From positions 19,408-83,407 of the forward strand of contig MU832177.1 in assembly GCA_029204225.1 (NCBI GenBank): a stretch of DNA of 64,000 nt. The letters are read 5' to 3'. The DNA is from Diphasiastrum complanatum (Eukaryota; Streptophyta; Lycopodiopsida; Lycopodiales; Lycopodiaceae). The notes under the pieces were generated by a model. The model was given only the letters and a program-made list of their open reading frames with translations, searched no databases and was not told where the DNA came from. The translations under genes and the position numbers were made by a program. Below are positions 40,426 through 51,557 of this stretch, one piece after another; within the stretch, counting starts at the first letter, position 1; each line of letters begins with the position of its first letter.

Positions 40426-41256
40426 TTAATTATAAATGGTACATCGTGCAGTCCTCAAATACTCAAAAAATGTTGCTACCAAAGAAAGATGTAATGGGGG
40501 TAATGCCTGGAGGTGGGCCCAGTAAATACTGCTGACGTCGCTGAGGAGGTCCGCTTTGAGTAGTGACTTTGCGAACAATATGAGTCTGGGTAGTGCGTCT
40601 TGTCTTGTCTGGGTAGTGCGTCGTCTCTGGTCTCTATGTCGGGAAAGGTCATTGTCGTCGTCACTGTCGTCTGAGCCAAGATTTATCTGTAGTCTCTTGC
40701 GAGAGAAGAATGATGTGATCTGGAGCTGTGTCAGAGTGAGTCCGTGGCTGACATAGATCCTATCGTAGTAAAAACATCTCTCTGGCCATGAGTGCAACGC
40801 AACGATCCTCATATGATATAATGAACCGTGACCAGAGCATCTCAGAAAAGGCAATGGTACCTCCCTCTGATCTCATAGTAGACTGGGCATCTGAATAAGA
40901 AGTGCTCCTCGGACTCCACCTCAAACAGAGAACACATTTGGCAGATCCTCTCCTCACGCGAGGTACCCTGAAAACATACGGTCTCAATCTCAAGCTGATG
41001 TAATGAGACTCGGAGCTGGATAGGAGTCTAGCTTAACCCCAAAAGATCCCTGTCATGTCCACTGTAAGTAAGCTCGATAAATGAAAGCACAGATGTACCG
41101 ACGAGTTGCAATAAGCTCCAAAGAGCTGCCTAGTGCTAATGCCTGAAAGATAGCACTTTTCAATAGTTTTCTCACGCCATTGCTTGCTGCTGCACGGGAG
41201 ATGGGAAGATCTGCCTGAAATATAAAACCTTCCACTTTTATATTTTCATCCTCCAT
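40426..41256 (-). pseudogene. LINE ORF2 C-terminal region (copy J)
   Basis: Minus-strand frames: ELIATRRYICAFIYRAYLQW (matches AYLERTWRNQLGVK-type region), GVKLDSYP, then ICQMCSLFEVESEEHFLFRC (C-x2-C ... H-x4-C zinc segment; 40960-40880), and from 40720 TQLQITSFFSRKRLQIN with an acidic run DDSDDDND and HRDQRR, ending ITPITSFFGSNIF and a stop near 40468. Both I-T-S-F-F motifs are present, the second about 6 residues from the stop. No 3' hairpin or tail: the copy is joined directly to the endonuclease of copy I. Confidence 0.75.
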
Positions 41257-43610
41257 GCATCAAAATATGTTCAGGCCTAGAAATATTGCACAAGCTTGTA
41301 AATAGGACCTCATTACAATCCAAACTGTCAATAAAGTGGAACAAAAGCTGAACTTCCTTCTACATACAATTCAAGAATACAAGTCCACAACTGTGACAAT
41401 AGCTGCAAAATGCACAAAATAACCAAAAGATTTATAAGCTTAGTTGCAAAGTAGTCAACAGAACAAGGCTTCAAAGGAGGAAATTAAGGGGGGAAAAAGT
41501 ATATTTGAAAGGCCCTGGCACAACTACAAAAAATGAGCAGTAGACTGGGTGGTAACTAGCAATAGACTCTTGCTACTTGTGAAAGTTTCAATCTTGTACT
41601 TTAGTGTAAAAAGTATGATCATAGGGGATGTGAAGTAGGTTGAACATCGACAAGAGTTAAATTCTATATTGCCGCTCACATCAACAGCACCCAACTGTAA
41701 GCAAAGGTCATATGCATAAGATTCATCTACATTAGCTTTCTGCATGATGTAAAACTAGCTTGCTGAGTTTCTATCACTTCTTCGGAGATGGAGGGGAACT
41801 CAACTATGATGATGAAAAATGTCAACACTGGCACAAAGGGAGAAAGGGATTGTAAAGGTGAAGGGCATATCATGTACATGTACTACCCTAGTACAAGGTG
41901 ACAAACGAGATTGTAAAGGTGAAGGACATATTCAAGTACATGTAATAACCTAGTACAAGGTGACAAATGGATACATCATCAAAATGACCAGTATATAGTT
42001 ATGCAGCTAAATTTTTCGTAATGACAAAGGGGGGAAATTGTGCCCAACAAGGAGGAAAAGACATTTGATTCTCTGAAGACAATATGCGGTTTTAAGGAAT
42101 TTCAAATCCTAATTGACAAAAGATTGATCCTCAAGCATGTTCCATGTTAAAACACTGCAGCTTTTTCCCCAGCGTGTTACAAATAACTGTTCACACATTA
42201 ACTGAAGTTGCTATATCCTGCATATGTTCCAATCAAACACTGCTATAACCTGCACATGTTACAAGATATTCTAAATGCTGAGAAATAATGATCTAGTAGA
42301 AGCTGGTCCGCATGAAATGAGAGGCAAGCCACATTAACCTAGATGCTTGAGATTTACTATGATAAAAGAATATCTTTGTTAGCGGATCCAGAGAATTCCC
42401 AGATGCCGAGCCAAGCTGAAGACACAGAGTATCTCTCACCCATGACCGAGGAGGTCTCTGAAGGAGGAAAGCAGAAGAAGCTGAGAGCCGAGCATGAGAG
42501 CCGAGGATTACTAGCTAGGATGACAGTTATTTTCTATGTGAGCCTACATGATGATCCCAGAGAAGGAACGACCATGTAGGAGCTAGTAATGTTTCCTAGG
42601 CAATGTAAATAAGTGTAGACCCCCTTAAATAATTTAGAGTGAGCCACCTTTTGATGGTGACCTCTAGTGGAAGGGCTTTTTCCACTTGTAATTTCTAAAT
42701 TAGTGGAATTGCCACTTGGGCTCCACATGGGCAGCCCTCTTGCTTATTTAAGGGCCCCCCTCTCTTGTGAGGGAGCTTTTGATTGTATTGTCATTCCTCT
42801 TGATTGAATAAAGAAAAATCTTCCACGAGTTCTTGGCAATTGTGAAGCTCCTTGTTCATGGCAATCTTCTTCAGTGAAATTCCTATGAGCATGTTCTGAT
42901 TTCTTTTGTGATTGTGGATTAATTAGATCTCTTGCTTACTTTCTTGCTTTGTGGAATGTAGATGTGGATTAAATTCCTTGTTTCTTGATTTTGTAGGTTC
43001 AGCATGCAGGTAAACTATAGAGGCTGAGATTGTGGATCTAATTTTGCATATTCACTAACAATCCTGTCCTTGATTGTTCTTGGGTATTCCAAGCATCAAG
43101 AAATGGGTGTTTCTTGATTCTTGGGCTGCTAGAATGCTGTTAGGAAGTTATCTTTCTTGTTTCTTGTTTCTTGCTGAGTAGCTTAATCTTGTTATTGCAT
43201 AATTCCCTGATTTCCTAAGATAGTTTGGTAGTTAGATTGTAGATTTGCTCTCTGTCCAGAACGTTGATCTATGCTTGAGCTAGGATTGGTTGCATGGCTT
43301 GTAAATGCATGTAGCTGAGTGAACGTATCCGTTTCATCCCACTGACAGGCTAGGAATACACGTTACAAACTGAGATATACTTCTGCCTGGGAACCATTCT
43401 AAGCAAGAAAACTTAACTGTAAAGAACTGGCTGCTGGAAACGGGCAGAAACACCCGGTTTCCAGAGCGGTAACCACCTGAAGTAACAAAGAAGAGAATAA
43501 GTAGAAAGAAGAAGAAAACCGTGTTCACAGATTCAGCTGGAATCTGTGAACAATCCTAAGCCACTTGGACAAAATCAAACATCGAGGGGCACAAAGACAG
43601 CTAGACCTAC
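41257..43610. other. Intron 4 near exon 4; duplication and a possible solo LTR
   Basis: 41848-41968 contains a 61-bp tandem duplication (GATTGTAAAGGTGAAGG ... CTAGTACAAGGTGACAAA). 42575-43060 on the plus strand looks like a solo LTR: TGTAGGAGC start, CTTATTTAAGGGCC (TATA-like, about 42745), GAATAAAGAAAAA (polyadenylation-like, about 42806); the end is not certain. The rest is AT-rich intron. Confidence 0.4.
41848..41968. repeat. 61-bp tandem duplication
   Basis: Two copies starting GATTGTAAAGGTGAAGG at 41848 and 41909, ending GTACAAGGTGACAAA, with about six differences. Confidence 0.85.
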
Positions 43611-43751
43611 TTTGATGCCATTGTAACCAAGACGCTCTCCCAATCCCCCTGCCACCAGCACAAATGCTGCCTTACATGCTTCTTTCAAACCTGCCTCTTC
43701 AAAATTGATAAATTTCTCATCTCCATATGTGAGAGATTCCCCTGCTGGAAC
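43611..43751 (-). CDS. USP: UDP-sugar pyrophosphorylase, exon 4
   Basis: A 141-bp minus-strand exon (47 codons, phase 0 at both ends). Acceptor ACTTGCAG ends at 43752; donor GTAGGT starts at 43610. It codes [40 protein letters not shown] and [23 protein letters not shown] is the nucleotide-binding signature of the UDPGP superfamily in its plant USP form (L-x-x-G-G-x-G-x-R-L): the Gly-rich loop binds the uridine nucleotide and the Arg/Lys act on the phosphates. The enzyme makes UDP-glucuronate, UDP-galactose, UDP-xylose and others from sugar-1-phosphates in salvage. The active-site residues are intact. Confidence 0.97.
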
Positions 43752-44154
43752 CTGCAAGTAAAAATATTTCTATTACATTGTGACAATATAAAGAACGGAC
43801 AAAATGAAAAACTAGAGATCACAAGGTAACGACTGCTATAAATACAAAATCACAAAATGTGGGACGGAGGCAGGTGATTAAACTTAAATGTTGAACACAC
43901 AAGGTGAAGACTGCTATAGATACAAAATGACAAAAACGATAGTTTGGGAAGGAGGCAAGTGATTAAACTTAAGCATCAAGCACATTATCCCTACCAGAAA
44001 AAAGAAAAAAAAAATTAGAGCATTTGCTCAATATGCCCCCAAATCTACCTAGAACAAAGAAGTTGGAAGCCAGCCAACATCATGTGAAAAGGTACAATTC
44101 AAGCAAACTCCATTGTTAAAGACTCAAAATTGTGACATAGCTATATATGCTTAC

Positions 44155-44271
44155 TAGTGGAGTGTAGCCTTCAAATGGGTTTTTTCCTGCTTTGGAATCT
44201 GCAAGAAGCTTTCTCGCATTTGAGATGTATGCTTTCAACCCACCTGGATAGCTCACATTCAACTTCTCCAC
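44155..44271 (-). CDS. USP: UDP-sugar pyrophosphorylase, exon 3
   Basis: 117 bp, 39 codons, phase 0. Acceptor GCTTTATAG ends at 44272; donor GTAAGC starts at 44154. It codes [20 protein letters not shown] and [19 protein letters not shown]. Plant USPs have (A/V)..LN.SYPGGL..YI..A..LLADSK.GKNP..G..P at this position, a regulatory/helical region just before the catalytic core. Intron 3 on its downstream side is only 403 bp, the one short intron seen in the gene. The exon lies in a frame without an ORF of its own. Confidence 0.95.
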
Positions 44272-45908
44272 CTATAAAGCATCAAAAGGTAATGTCTATA
44301 CTTCAAAACAAATCTTGATCAAACATTCTCAATTGCCAAAATGAAAGAGGATAACATTTTGATATGAAAATTTGTGCATTCAACAATTTTTTGGCATTCA
44401 ATTAAATGTTGGCAATCGAAGCATCCACCCAAAGACATGTTGCTCAAAATGCACTTTCAATATTTCTCCTCAAACAATGATATATTTTTTATCAATTTGT
44501 ATCTATACATATGACTATCTTTTCAAGAGCCAACTAAGCCTTTGTAAATCCCTAGATTATATACATTGTTAGAGTTGTACAATTGTTTCAAAGACGGACA
44601 ATTTTCAAAATCTTAGAAATTAAGCATTTTGACCACATGATTCATGAGTGGTGAAATGAAATTGTATTGAAATGTAAAGAGGGCTTTAAAAAGGACTACG
44701 ATATGTCAGTAGACAATAGATATTGCCTCTTGAAGTGTGGCTTACAACTTGATTGACATTGTTGGGCAAGAGGATCATTTGACTATTAGCATATTGTGAT
44801 TTTCATTCCTAAAAGGAATTATTGTGATTTTTATAACTTATTCAAGTAAATTTGTGACAAACCTAATCTTGGATCCAAGATCAAGTATTATTACCTTGGT
44901 TAACCCTAGTTATTAATAGGTGCTAACCACAAGTTAAGGGACCTCGGGCAATGGTTAGGGGATCCTATGGACTCTAATTAGTCAATATCAAGTAATATCA
45001 CTTGTATATTGTATCGAAAGGCTTGGACTAACTACAAGAGAGTTGACTGAAGGTTGTTGATGCCATAAATGGCTTAGGAAATTTGGATTACAAATAATAC
45101 AAAGGTAGGGTGATAAGTTTCCTCTCTATAATGAAATGTAACTCACCCCAATACATTTTATTATCAACATCATTGCTTTCCTTATGCTTTAGTGAGAGTT
45201 CTTGCTATCTATTCAGAGTTTAAGCTTATGACACATCTCGTGAGGGGTTACGATAGCAGAGCCTAACAATGGATTGAGTGCTCATTAACAATCCCATAGC
45301 ATGGAGCTGTGTTTGTGACAAGTCCATAAACAGTTGGTTGGGTTAGTTTGTCCTATGCTTAGGTCCTGAATGTTTGTTAATCACAGGTCCTGGAGAAAAT
45401 GATCACAATGATATAGGAGTCATTCCTTTGTAGATTTGTTGAAGCAAAGTGCATCTACATGCAACTTCAAGGCAGCTATCAAATTCGTTGAAGAGGATAA
45501 AGGTCTAGCAGAAGTCAGTACATCGGCTAATAGCACAGGTCAGCTAGACTATCTTGGGGAGCAGAAAACTTGGAGAACACATCTTCCAAGGAGACTTGTA
45601 TGGAGAGTTGTTGAGTCAGAAGCTTGTTGTATAGAAAAGACTATTGGAGAGCCATTGTTGCAGATCATTGGTCACTGATCAGATCGTTGTTGGAAATTGG
45701 ATCTTTGCTGAAAATCGTCGAGGAGAACAAGGCAGAAAAGATATGTTGGAGAAGAGATAGTTGTTGACTGATTCGTTGGAAGAGAACAAATCGTTGAAGG
45801 AGAACAAAGCTATGGCCAAGTGAAAAGCTGGAGCTTATCGCTAAAGAAAGAAGATATAATTGCTAAAGAGAGAGAAGCTACCCATTAGCCAGCACAGACT
45901 TGGTGAGG
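44272..45908. other. Intron 2 sequence, nothing recognised
   Basis: AT-rich intron from exon 3 up to the LINE tail at 45909. A direct Ty3- or copia-like signal is not visible. The part 45420-45900 is rich in GTTG and GAGAACAA motifs on the plus strand and may be an LTR-element leader. Confidence 0.4.
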
Positions 45909-46300
45909 AGAGAAAGAAGAAAGAAAGAAAGATTTATTAATGTCTTTTCCATGCCAAAGGCATATAATACTAAAACGTACATGTCAAGTATGTGGTAACA
46001 GTGGGAGCGCATAAACGTCTCCGAAGATGCTAAAAGAAAACATCTAACGTATACTAAGATATATGCGATGATAATGATGTCGGTGCATAAAAATCCGAAA
46101 CACTGTCATGAGGAGCTGCCACTACTGTAGAAGAATGTGATGTGGGCTGCAACATGTGGGAGCTCTGGAATTTGCTGATGTCGCACATGGGTGTGGGAGG
46201 TAAGAGCACATCCATCATCAAAGGTCAAGCAAGCCATGAACAGCTGAATTTGTTGAAGCGGCAATCGACCAATTTTAACGTAGCACAATTGTTCAACGCA
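45909..46300 (-). mobile_element. LINE 3' end (copy K, alpha subfamily)
   Basis: Minus strand: end of ORF2 (PHVAAHITFFYSSGSS), 3' UTR, hairpin ATGCC-TTT-GGCAT (45963-45951), AAGACATTAATAAATC and a tail of CTTT/CTT units (45931-45909). 5'-truncated to about 390 bp. It follows the same pattern as the other copies and lies in intron 2, in the host gene's orientation. Confidence 0.8.
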
Positions 46301-46404
46301 CCAGTCTTTTTATAAGGCAACTAGAAAATCCAAGGGGCAGGTAAGGTAGTTAACTTTATTATAAGGACAGTACCTTCATTTAGGGCAATAACTAAGATCT
46401 TTAC

Positions 46405-47720
46405 ATGGCAAGTTTGAATGATGCCGTATTACCTAAAGCTAGTAAGCTTGATGGGAATAACTTTGGTATTTGGAAATTCAAAATGCAAAATATTCTCATC
46501 GACCAAGCATCTTGGGAAATTGTTATGAGCACCGAATTCCCTCCTCACAATAAAAAGGACTTGAGAGAATACCAAAAACGGAAAAGGAAGCCTCATCATA
46601 TCATTAGCTTATCAGTTAAAAATATGATAACTCCTCGTATTATGGACGCTCCTAGACCCAAGAAAGCTTGGGATATTCTCAAAAATCTATATGAGAATGC
46701 TAATCAATTGCGGATTCTATTTTTGACAAATAAACTTCATACTCTAAAAATGTATATAGGGGAATCAATGACAGACTACTTTACCAAAGTGATAGCTCAG
46801 GGGTCAACTCAGGAGCAGTTGGTGAAAGTGTGTTTGATTCGGCTATAGTGTCTATTGTGCATGATAGCTTATCGCTTGCATATCAAAATTTTATCATGAG
46901 GTTATTTGTACGAGAGACTAAGCCTAGTTTTGATTAATTAATGCTATATTATTACGGGAAGAAATGAGAAGCCTTAATCTCATGAGCGAGGAAGACTTCA
47001 AAGACCAAGCATTCGTCACCAAAAAGCAGGGACAAAATTACTGGAAAGGAGGAAAAGACAAGGTGGACAAAGGAAAGCAAACGCAACAAAACCAACAAGA
47101 GGATGGTATGAAGACAAATCCTAAGTAGAATGGTAATTGTCATTACTATGGCAAGTTTGGACATTTTGCTTTCAAGTGTAAAAAGAAGAAACCACAATTT
47201 GATACTTGATCAATGTGAGTTGTTTTTAGCATCAACATCATCTAATGATTTTTAAAGGAGACTATTGGTTTATAGATTCAGGGGCATCTAAGCATATGAC
47301 ACCTCATCGGGAGTTGTTGTGCAATTTTCACAACAATTTGATAAAGTTAGGTGATAAAACTTATGACATTGAAGATGTTTGTGCCACGTGGCCGACACTT
47401 GGCAGTAGCATGCTACCAGTCCTCACACTGGGCTAGGAGGGGCTTACTCTATATCAGGGAGTAGGCAAGGTTGGGTGGAGCAGTTAGTGTTTGCCCTACT
47501 GTGGTGTTAGGATCTATTACAGAAGGTTTGGACATTTGAACTATAATATAGCTTGCAAGTTTTGAGGAAATATAACATGGTTACAGAACTTCTCAAATTG
47601 TTACGCATAACAAGTTATGTGAGGGTTGTCTTGGGAAAGCATCATCGACAAAAAATTTCTTCTAGTGCGTTTAGGTCAAAGGATATTCTTGAGCTCGTTC
47701 ATACTAATTTGGGTGGTCCA
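46405..47720 (+). pseudogene. Ty1/copia gag-protease-integrase start
   Basis: Gag: MASLNDAVLPKASKLDGNNF, GIWKFKMQNILIDQ, DAPRPKKAWDILKNLYENAN, LFLTNKLHTLKM, ESMTDYFTKV (UBN2-type gag). Near 47130 GNCHYYGKFGHFAFKC is a zinc knuckle whose second Cys is Tyr. Protease YWFIDSGASKHMTPHRELLC near 47260. Integrase start: a CxxC-type segment and SKDILELVHTNLGGP near 47700. A stop at 46846 and shifts at 46950, 47200 and 47440 break the polyprotein. The rest of the integrase and RT are missing. It is a close relative of the gag start at 22488 (minus). Confidence 0.8.
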
Positions 47721-48279
47721 TGACTATGGTCCAATGTCATGTTTCATTGAATCGCAATTCGATCTGGATCGGAATCGCAATTCCAATTCAAATCGAAACA
47801 AGCCGATTCGAACCTTTGAATCGGATTTGCCTGGAAACTTTCTCACGGGACCCGACTAAACATGGTGCAACTATGCAACTGCTCACCAGTCTTCTCCATG
47901 AACTCATAGAGAAGGCCCAAAGTGGACCCTTCTCTGTTTATGAGGCACAAGATGGTGTGTAGCACCTGTAGCCTGATAACAATGGACTTGCCCTCCTCCC
48001 AAAAGTGACTAGAGAGTATGATCCTCTCAAACCTCCGGGACTTGGCCTCTATGGACCCGCTCCACTCTGCCCAATCGTTGGGGAAACAACCATTTGCCTA
48101 AGTGTATTTCGCATAGAAATTCCCAATAAGAGGTGAGATAGCATTTTTGTAAACTTTCTAGTTGATGATGCAAGTTGCAACATGGAAATTGGTTGATTGT
48201 TGTACCAGATTGGCTACATTCAATCTTGTGAAAATAATTGCAATGGCATCCGACTTTGTTCAGAAATTTGTAAAGTGAT

Positions 48280-48905
48280 TGTTTTAAATCTAATGACTGC
48301 AAGGAGACATAATGACGATCAAGTCAAAAATTTAATAAACACTTTTGGTCAACAGTGTTTAAAACATTCAAAAACCTCTCTTGACATGAGTACTTCTGAT
48401 CATCTAGAATCGAATGGGCAAACAAAAAGAACAAATCTAACTATGAAGCACATGCTTTGTGCTTATGTGTCTAATAAGCAATCTAAAAGGGAGAAATATC
48501 TACCCCTAACTGAGTTTGCTTCTAGAAATAATAAGCATTCGACCACAGGTTTATGACCATACTATGATGGCTTTTAGCCCTATTACGATTGAGACTAGAG
48601 GAAATGAACTTCAAAAGGTAGCCGATTTCTTGCATGAAATGCAAGATAAGATTTAGCACATGAGAATGTCGAGTGCTCAAGATTGAGCAAGCCATCACAT
48701 GAATCTGAAGAGATCACCTTGTGACTTTCAAGAGGGTGATTGGATGTATCTAAGGATACACAAGGACTCTAAAGTGATGCATAGTGGGAAGCATTACAAA
48801 GTATCTACAAGGTACTATGGACCTTACAACCTAGTGAAAAGAGTTGGAAATGTAGCCTATAAACTAGATCTCCCCCAAGGACTAGATATGAGGAGACACA
48901 AGTGT
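48280..48905 (+). pseudogene. Ty3 integrase C-terminal half
   Basis: Plus strand: TARRHNDDQVKNLINTFGQQ, STSDHLESNGQTKRTNLTMK (the S.HPQ.DGQTER.N glutamate block; normal Glu of TER is Lys here), HMLCAYVSNKQSKREKYLPL, NNKHSTTG, then after a broken stretch MNLKRSPCDFQEGDWMYLRI, KVMHSGKHYKVSTRYYGPYN and RVGNVAYKLDLPQG. The same subfamily is found at 38.1 kb and 58.2-58.8 kb. The catalytic Glu change and stops show it is dead. It ends inside the H(V)SKL region at about 48905. Confidence 0.8.
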
Positions 48906-49088
48906 AAGTTCATCTCTCTCATTCTATCATCATTGTGCAATTCTCTAATATAGGTATTGTGAGTTCTCTCCCCTCTCTCTAATGGATTAAATGCATTGGT
49001 GTATACTCTAATCTTCACCAAGTGCTACTTGACTTCATTTTCTAATACGAAAAAAAGCAAAGATAACTATTGAACAAATAGACATTAC

Positions 49089-49193
49089 CTGATTGAAGAA
49101 ATCCACTTTCCTATAATCTTCAACTCCCAATTCTGGCCAATGTGCAAAAAGATGCTTTTGGTTTTGCTCTACAAGCATGTGTGCAAGCTCCTT
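49089..49193 (-). CDS. USP: UDP-sugar pyrophosphorylase, exon 2
   Basis: 105 bp, 35 codons, phase 0 at both ends. Acceptor CTTTGCAG ends at 49194; donor GTAATG starts at 49088. It codes KELAHMLVEQNQKHLFAHWP then ELGVEDYRKVDFFNQ. The family pattern ELA..LL..GQ.HLF..WPE.GV.D..K..FF.Q fits fully. It joins exon 1 (..LGLLSPAQ) in frame. Intron 1 upstream is 7.07 kb with a Ty3 LTR-gag and a transporter fragment; intron 2 is 4.8 kb. Confidence 0.97.
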
Positions 49194-49559
49194 CTGCAAA
49201 GGCATACAAATGACTAAAATTCGAATGAACGCAAATAATACCAAAAAAATGCCACCTTGATTCATATGACCAAAGAATCTCAGACAACTATGATTGTATC
49301 TACATCTACATTTCAATAATCTTTCTTAGGAAAATGATAAAGTACAATGAATAAAAGACAATAATCTTAACACAAAGCCCATATTCTCCTCATTAAAAAA
49401 AACTCAACTTTCAACCAGGAACCATACATTTCAATAGCCAACAAGATTATAACATGTTTCAAGTTTAGCAAAAAAGGCACAAGATAAATGTTGAAAGATG
49501 AAATAATCGAACTAGAAGCTTCCATCATACGGTTATGGACTCGGCTCATTACATTCGCC

Positions 49560-51350
49560 GCGTCCATTCTTTTATTCTTTATTATGCATACACAAGCCTA
49601 TGGCCACTTTTTATTCATGTACTGGCCTTTGGCCGTATTTGTTCACATTTCTAGCACTTGGTCAGATTGATTTAGAGTGGGGGTCCTCCTATTTGGGGGG
49701 TGCACTATTTTCCCTCCAAATCTTCTGCCTCCCTCTACTTTCAAATTCCTACTTTGGGGTACGTCGGAGGATATATATAGGGCAGCATTGTAGTCTTTTA
49801 TTCAGTTGATGATAATTGCTTTTCTTTAGCCTCATTAAATATTCTCTCTTTCATGATTTCTAGCCTAAGTCTTGCTTTCTAGCATAGCTAGTCAATCTTA
49901 GCTTGTAACTTGGTATCAGAGCACTTTCCTGAGCAGGATTCAAGAGCAGATTTTTCTCTTTGGGAGGGCGCACATATACAGTTTGGATCCTCAACCTACG
50001 GATCTACTTGTCTTGCAGGTTTTTCATCACCGATTATAGGAGGATCAATGCCCATCTTGCCAACCTTTCTGCACCTTTTCTCTACCATTTTTCAGCACCC
50101 ATTTGCTGCCACTTCCAATGCCCATCTGTTGCTATTTCTAGCACCCATTTGCTGCCACCTATCTACTACTACTTCCAATACCCTATTCCCTCCTCATTTT
50201 TTCCATTTTGTTGTGCCAAAAACCTAGACTTTTTGCCTCTTTTCCAGCGCCCTCTTACCTTTTCACTTTTGTCCATTTGCTGCCCCAAATCTCAACTTCC
50301 TCGCAGATTTCCCAGCACTACTACCTCTCCATTTTTGTCATTTTGCCATCCCAAAAACCCAGTCTTTTTGCCTTTTTTCAGTGCCCCCTTACCTTTTCAC
50401 TTTTGCCCATTTGCTGTCCAAATTTTTAGCCCATTTCCAGCACCCATTCCAGCCCATTTCTAGCATTGTTTTGACAAGATTTCGGTGGCTGGTTGGCACC
50501 TATATTGGCTCTTTCTTGGATGTTTTTGTGCCATTTCAGTGATTTTTGGAAGATAGACTAAGTTGGGGTGACCACAAATGCCCTCTCCCTCAGGTTTTGT
50601 CTTTTCCTTATCACCTATGGCTACTTCTTTAGCAGACGATCCACCACAGAGTTCTTTAGACGATCGTTTTACGCAAATTGATGCTTGCATGGATTGTCTT
50701 GAGAGTTGTATCAATCGTGTCCTTTCTAACCTTGAGACCGTTTTGCCTCGAGGGGATACCACAATGCCAGAGACCCTTCATCGTCCTGGCAAAGCCCCTT
50801 TATTCCCCATACTGAGTCCGACTACTACCTCTCCCTCTTCATCTTCAGGAGGTGCTTTTGGTAGTACATTGGTCAGTCTTCATATGCTGGTAGTATTTTT
50901 GGCTCTCCTTATGGGTCTCCCATACCACCACCTGGATTTCCCTCAATACCACCGGGTTTTCCCTTCCCTACTTATCCTGGAAGTCATGAGCCACATTTTG
51001 CTCGCGATTTTCGTGATCGCATCCAGCTTACCACTTAGTCTGGTTAGAGACCTATTTTCTTATGTATCCCAAGACTGAAACCCAGAAGGTCCAATTGGCT
51101 GCATTACATCTAGATGGTCGAGCTCAGACTTGGTGGCGTGTTTACCGTTCTGAGCCTGCTCACGAATATGGCCTACCTTTCGTCATTTACCCTTTTGATG
51201 ATCTCCACCCTACTGAGCTTATTTCACGCTTTATTGCTGGTCTTCGAGGTTCTTTACGATATGATGTGTCATCTTTCCGGCCTCCTACTCTTTCTGATGC
51301 TATTTCCTTGGCCACTACCTTGCAACATAAGTACCCTGAGCTATTCAAAG
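49560..51350 (+). mobile_element. Ty3 LTR, primer site, leader and gag
   Basis: The LTR end contains GTGCACTATTTTCCCTCC (49707-) and TATATATAGGGC (TATA-like, 49772-), as at 25.8 and 35.2 kb. TTGGTATCAGAGC at about 49911-49923 is a perfect initiator-Met primer site. After a leader of T/C-rich repeats (50080-50470; CCTTTTTCAGC.CCC units) comes gag: ATG at 50578 with MATSLADDPPQSSLDD, RFTQIDACMDCLESCINRVL, then YPKTETQKVQLAALHLDGRA, QTWWRVYRS and ELISRFIAGLRGSLRYDVSS, FRPPTLSDAISLATTLQHKY. The element stops abruptly at about 51350, where a sugar-transporter fragment begins. Pol and 3' LTR are absent. It lies in intron 1. Confidence 0.75.
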
Positions 51351-51353
51351 CAT

Positions 51354-51557
51354 TTATTTGAATGAGCTCTCAATTTGTTCCAACGTCCGGCCACGAGTTT
51401 TTGGTACAAACATGGCGACAAATGCCACACTGAGTAGGCACACAAAGCCAAACAACCAAAAGGACCCTGCACAACACAACATGAGTGCCCATAAAGCAAA
51501 CGGGAGATTACGAAACAGACGAAGAAAAATCTTTTGTGCTGCCAACTGGCAACTCAA
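51354..51557 (-). pseudogene. C-terminal fragment of an MFS sugar transporter
   Basis: Minus strand: a hydrophobic segment SFWLFGFVCLLSVAFVAMFV followed by PKTRGRTLEQIESSFK and a stop. The last transmembrane helix followed by (V/F)PET(K/R)G(R/K)(T/S)LEEIE is the signature end of plant monosaccharide transporters; the Glu of PETKG is Lys here. Clear similarity covers only about 38 codons (51470-51357); the part upstream (RLFRNLPFALWALMLC) may be more of it or unrelated. It is in the same orientation as the host gene, within intron 1, directly abutting a Ty3 gag. Could be a captured or relocated last exon of another gene. Confidence 0.6.

Noticed and set aside
50080-50470. T/C-rich repeated leader in the Ty3 element as a protein rich in Phe/Pro
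   Set aside because: Several frames are open because of base composition; the primer site before it and gag after it mark it as an untranslated leader.
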